Source: Clostridia bacterium
GTDB taxonomy: Bacteria > Bacillota > Clostridia > UBA1381
NCBI GenBank assembly: GCA_017380475.1
Contig: JAFODX010000213.1
Location: 1-15,624 of the forward strand
Length of the DNA stretch: 15,624 nucleotides
Direction: 5' to 3'
Shown here: positions 13,136-15,624 of the stretch, piece after piece
How the letters are laid out: the number at the start of each line of letters is the position of its first letter
Position numbering within the stretch: position 1 is the stretch's first letter
Program-made: the position numbers and the translations under genes
The notes under the pieces: generated by a model
What the model was told of the DNA's origin: nothing
Database searches by the model: none
Seen by the model: the letters and a program-made list of their open reading frames with translations, nothing else

Positions 13136-14488
13136 ATGACAAAGACTAACAAAATTCATATTGCGGCATATTCTGTGCTTGGTATCGCAGTTATACTTCT
13201 TGCTGTTATGTGGTACAGATGTGCTATGGAGAAGGACAAGCTTGATGTGGCTGTCAATAACACATATGACAAGGCATTTTTCGAGCTTTCTGACTATGTA
13301 AGTGATATAGATGTTCTTTTGACTAAAGCGCAGCTTGCATCATCACCTGCACAGCTTGCATCTATATCAAACGAAATTTTTATGCAGGCAGCAGAGGCAA
13401 AATCATGTTTTGGTGCACTGCCACAGGAGGGTGTAAACCTCGAAAAAACGGCAAAATTTCTGTCGCAGGTAGGTGATTACACCTACGTTCTGTCGCAGAA
13501 TATGATTAACGGGCAGAATATATCGCAGGAGGAATATACAACACTTGCAAAGCTTAATGACTATGCAGGTGAGTTAAGCCGTAATCTTGACGATATAGAA
13601 GCACGTATATACAGAGGTGAAATAAGCTTTAACACCGCATACGGTACAGATGTAATAACACGTGCGCTTGCGGCGGAGGATATACTAAGCGACCTTGAGA
13701 ACGTGGAAAAATCATTTGACGGTTACCCGTCTCTTATCTATGACGGACCGTTTTCAGAGCATATAGAAAATGTGGAATCGCAGATGCTTAAAAGTGCACC
13801 CGCTGTTTCGCAAAAACAGGCACTTAAAAAGGCAAAAGAGTTCCTTGGCGATGACGGCAAGGGGCTCAAATTCCAATCAGAAATGACAAACACGGCTATT
13901 GAATGTTATGTGTTCTCGAAAGATACCGATGACGGACAGCTCAGTGTAAGTGTTACGAAAAAGGGCGGATATGTGCTTTATTTCATCAAAAGCCGGAATG
14001 TCAGGGAAATGAACTATGACAGAGAAGCGGCAACTGCAATCGCACATAATTATCTTACAGAACACGGATTTTATGATATGGCAAGCAGTTATTATGAAAT
14101 AACGGACAATATCGCAACAATCAATTTCGCATATTCAAAAAACGGTGTAAAGATGTACTCAGACCTGATAAAGGTACGTGTTGCTCTGGATATAGGCGAA
14201 GTTACGGGAGTGGAATGTAAAGGTTACCTTATGAACCATAAGAACAGAGGCGAACAGATACCGGTAATTTCAGCAGAAGAAGCACGTGGGAAAATTGCAT
14301 CGCATCTGAATGTAAATGAGCCGACCCTTGCGGTAATTCCGAAGGATTCTTTGCGTGAGGTTTTGTGCTATGAGTTTCACGGTACGCATAAAGATAAAAA
14401 TTTTATAATTTATATAAATGCAGAAAACGGACGTGAAGAACAGATATTGCTTTTGCTCGAATCGGAAACTGGTATTCTCACAGTATAA
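13136..14488 (+). CDS. ypeB: Germination protein YpeB
   Basis: YpeB is a membrane-anchored spore protein that stabilises and places SleB in the spore inner membrane until germination. The length of 450 residues from ATG 13136 matches the family; AAAGGG (13122-13127) lies eight bases before this ATG, whereas an in-frame ATG at 13130 is too close to it. A single N-terminal membrane helix spans about residues 8-27 (IHIAAYSVLGIAVILLAVMW). A mostly helical middle region follows (to about 215). Three PepSY-type units form the C-terminal part, starting near residues 223 (QALKKAKEFLG), 296 (REAATAIAHNYL) and 378 (AEEARGKIASHL). The gene shares a transcript with sleB and ends just before a strong terminator. 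Confidence 0.95.
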   Translation: MTKTNKIHIAAYSVLGIAVILLAVMWYRCAMEKDKLDVAVNNTYDKAFFELSDYVSDIDVLLTKAQLASSPAQLASISNEIFMQAAEAKSCFGALPQEGVNLEKTAKFLSQVGDYTYVLSQNMINGQNISQEEYTTLAKLNDYAGELSRNLDDIEARIYRGEISFNTAYGTDVITRALAAEDILSDLENVEKSFDGYPSLIYDGPFSEHIENVESQMLKSAPAVSQKQALKKAKEFLGDDGKGLKFQSEMTNTAIECYVFSKDTDDGQLSVSVTKKGGYVLYFIKSRNVREMNYDREAATAIAHNYLTEHGFYDMASSYYEITDNIATINFAYSKNGVKMYSDLIKVRVALDIGEVTGVECKGYLMNHKNRGEQIPVISAEEARGKIASHLNVNEPTLAVIPKDSLREVLCYEFHGTHKDKNFIIYINAENGREEQILLLLESETGILTV

Positions 14489-14501
14489 TTGGTGCATTTT
14501 G

Positions 14502-14539
14502 TACAAGGACATTGCAAAAATGTCCTTGTATTTTTTTTT
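14502..14539 (+). terminator. Rho-independent terminator of sleB-ypeB
   Basis: TACAAGGACAT (14502-14512) pairs perfectly with ATGTCCTTGTA (14520-14530) around a 7-base loop and is followed by nine T's (14531-14539). Confidence 0.95.
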
Positions 14540-14549
14540 GTAAAAACAG

Positions 14550-14578
14550 TTGTTTTTTCTTAATGAAAATGATATAAT
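14550..14578 (+). promoter_or_regulatory. Sigma-A promoter of cysS
   Basis: TTGTTT (14550-14555) and a perfect TATAAT (14573-14578) lie 17 bp apart. The leader would be only about 25 bases, with GGGG at 14599-14602 as the ribosome site, so no T-box element precedes this synthetase gene within the window. Confidence 0.7.
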
Positions 14579-14609
14579 GATATAGATATTTGAATAATGG
14601 GGTAAAACT

Positions 14610-15624
14610 ATGAAAATTTACAATACTCTTACGAGAAAAAAAGAAGAATTTGTCCCGATAGATAAGGACAATGTAAGAATGTATTCATGCGGTCCGACAG
14701 TGTATGATTATTTCCACATCGGAAATGCAAGACCGTTTATTATATTCGATACAATGCGTCGTTATCTTGAATATATCGGTTATAAAGTTACTTTTGTACA
14801 GAACTTTACCGATATTGACGACAAGATGATAAAGCGTGCAAACGCAGAGGGGATTACCGTTAAAGAGCTTGGCGAACGTTTTATTGCCGAGTACTTCAAG
14901 GATGCCGAGGCAATCGGCGTTAAAAAGGCTACCGTTCATCCAAAAGCTACAGAAAACATTGATGCAATAATTGACATAATAAAGCGTCTTTGCGATAACG
15001 GTTATGCATATGATGTTGACGGAAATGTGTATTTCAGAACGAAACAGTTCAATGAATACGGTAAGCTTTCAAAGCAGCCGTTGGAGGACCTGGAGCTTGG
15101 TGCGAGAATAGACGTCAATGAGCGTAAGGATGACCCGATGGATTTTGCCTTGTGGAAATCCAAAAAACCGGGTGAGCCGTTCTGGCAGAGCCCGTGGGGT
15201 GAGGGACGTCCCGGCTGGCATATTGAGTGCAGTGCCATGGCGAATAAGTATCTTGGTGAAACAATTGACCTCCATTCGGGTGGTCAGGATCTCATCTTCC
15301 CGCACCACGAAAACGAGATTGCACAGAGTGAGTGTGCAAACTGTAAGCAGTTCTCAAACTACTGGATGCATAACGGATATATCAATATCGACGGTAAGAA
15401 AATGAGTAAGTCACTCGGCAACTTCTTTACAGTACGTGATATTCTAAAGGAATACGACGGCGAAATTGTTCGTTTCTTTATGCTTTCAGCTCATTACAGA
15501 AGCCCGATTAACTTTGCAGATACCCTTATGGAGCAGGCAAAGTCGGCGGTTGAGCGTGTATATACGTGTATAGAGAACCTTGAGTTCTTGAAAGAGAATG
15601 CCGAAGATACACCTTGTACTGATG
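14610..15624 (+). CDS. cysS: Cysteinyl-tRNA synthetase, 3' end beyond window
   Basis: This class I aminoacyl-tRNA synthetase charges tRNA-Cys with cysteine in the cytoplasm. The first 338 codons are present without a stop; the family is about 460-470 residues, so roughly a quarter is missing beyond the window edge. Motifs seen are the HIGH box as HIGN at 36-39 inside [15 protein letters not shown], the zinc ligands Cys27, Cys207, His232 and Glu236 (WHIECS and FPHHENE), and KMSKS at 264-268. The start ATG follows GGGG at 14599-14602 and gives the usual N-terminus ([14 protein letters not shown]). It has its own promoter after the ypeB terminator. It is unlikely to be functionally tied to the sporulation genes before it. 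Confidence 0.97.
   Translation, partial: MKIYNTLTRKKEEFVPIDKDNVRMYSCGPTVYDYFHIGNARPFIIFDTMRRYLEYIGYKVTFVQNFTDIDDKMIKRANAEGITVKELGERFIAEYFKDAEAIGVKKATVHPKATENIDAIIDIIKRLCDNGYAYDVDGNVYFRTKQFNEYGKLSKQPLEDLELGARIDVNERKDDPMDFALWKSKKPGEPFWQSPWGEGRPGWHIECSAMANKYLGETIDLHSGGQDLIFPHHENEIAQSECANCKQFSNYWMHNGYINIDGKKMSKSLGNFFTVRDILKEYDGEIVRFFMLSAHYRSPINFADTLMEQAKSAVERVYTCIENLEFLKENAEDTPCTD

Overview
The window looks like chromosome from an anaerobic, endospore-forming Firmicute of class Clostridia. Three things point there: sporulation and germination genes (spoIVA, spoIIR, sleB, ypeB, a YlmC/YmxH protein), the [FeFe]-hydrogenase maturase gene hydF, and AT-rich sigma-A promoters with strong GGAGG-type ribosome sites. 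I cannot name the genus. I see no tRNA, rRNA, CRISPR array, transposase or phage gene.

Layout. (1) 1-885 holds the remains of a carbohydrate-esterase gene. GLUG-like repeats are joined to the C-terminal half of a rhamnogalacturonan acetylesterase-type SGNH hydrolase. An apparent one-base deletion lies near 430 and a low-complexity AT tract lies at the window edge. (2) 930-2709 holds ilvE, with its own promoter, and a multi-pass membrane protein. (3) 2751-8311 is a long plus-strand block: a ylmC-like PRC-barrel gene, nrdR, mnmE, an rsuA-like gene, hydF, an unlisted 57-codon gene and a U32 family gene. It ends at a perfect bidirectional terminator shared with a convergent MATE transporter gene (8343-9692, minus). 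(4) 9778-14488 is a sporulation region. spoIVA has a candidate sigma-E promoter and is followed by a DUF3298/RsiV-like lipoprotein gene that probably shares its transcript. Convergent to these lies spoIIR (minus) with a candidate sigma-F promoter. Divergent from spoIIR is the sleB-ypeB germination pair, closed by a strong terminator. (5) 14550-15624 holds the promoter and 5' three quarters of cysS, cut by the window end.

How the genes fit together. nrdR, mnmE, rsuA and the U32 gene form a housekeeping set for ribonucleotide reductase control and for tRNA and rRNA modification. hydF joins it without hydE or hydG in view. In the sporulation block, SpoIIR (forespore to mother cell signal that activates sigma-E), SpoIVA (sigma-E-dependent coat base) and SleB/YpeB (cortex lysis at germination) cover successive stages of the spore cycle. 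spoIIR and spoIVA lie only one gene apart.

I found no convincing undescribed multi-gene system. The observations most worth a second look are the unlisted small gene with a Tyr-Glu repeat, the lipoprotein gene behind spoIVA, the candidate NrdR boxes on the nrdR promoter, the ylmC start inside a terminator-like hairpin, and the broken esterase gene.
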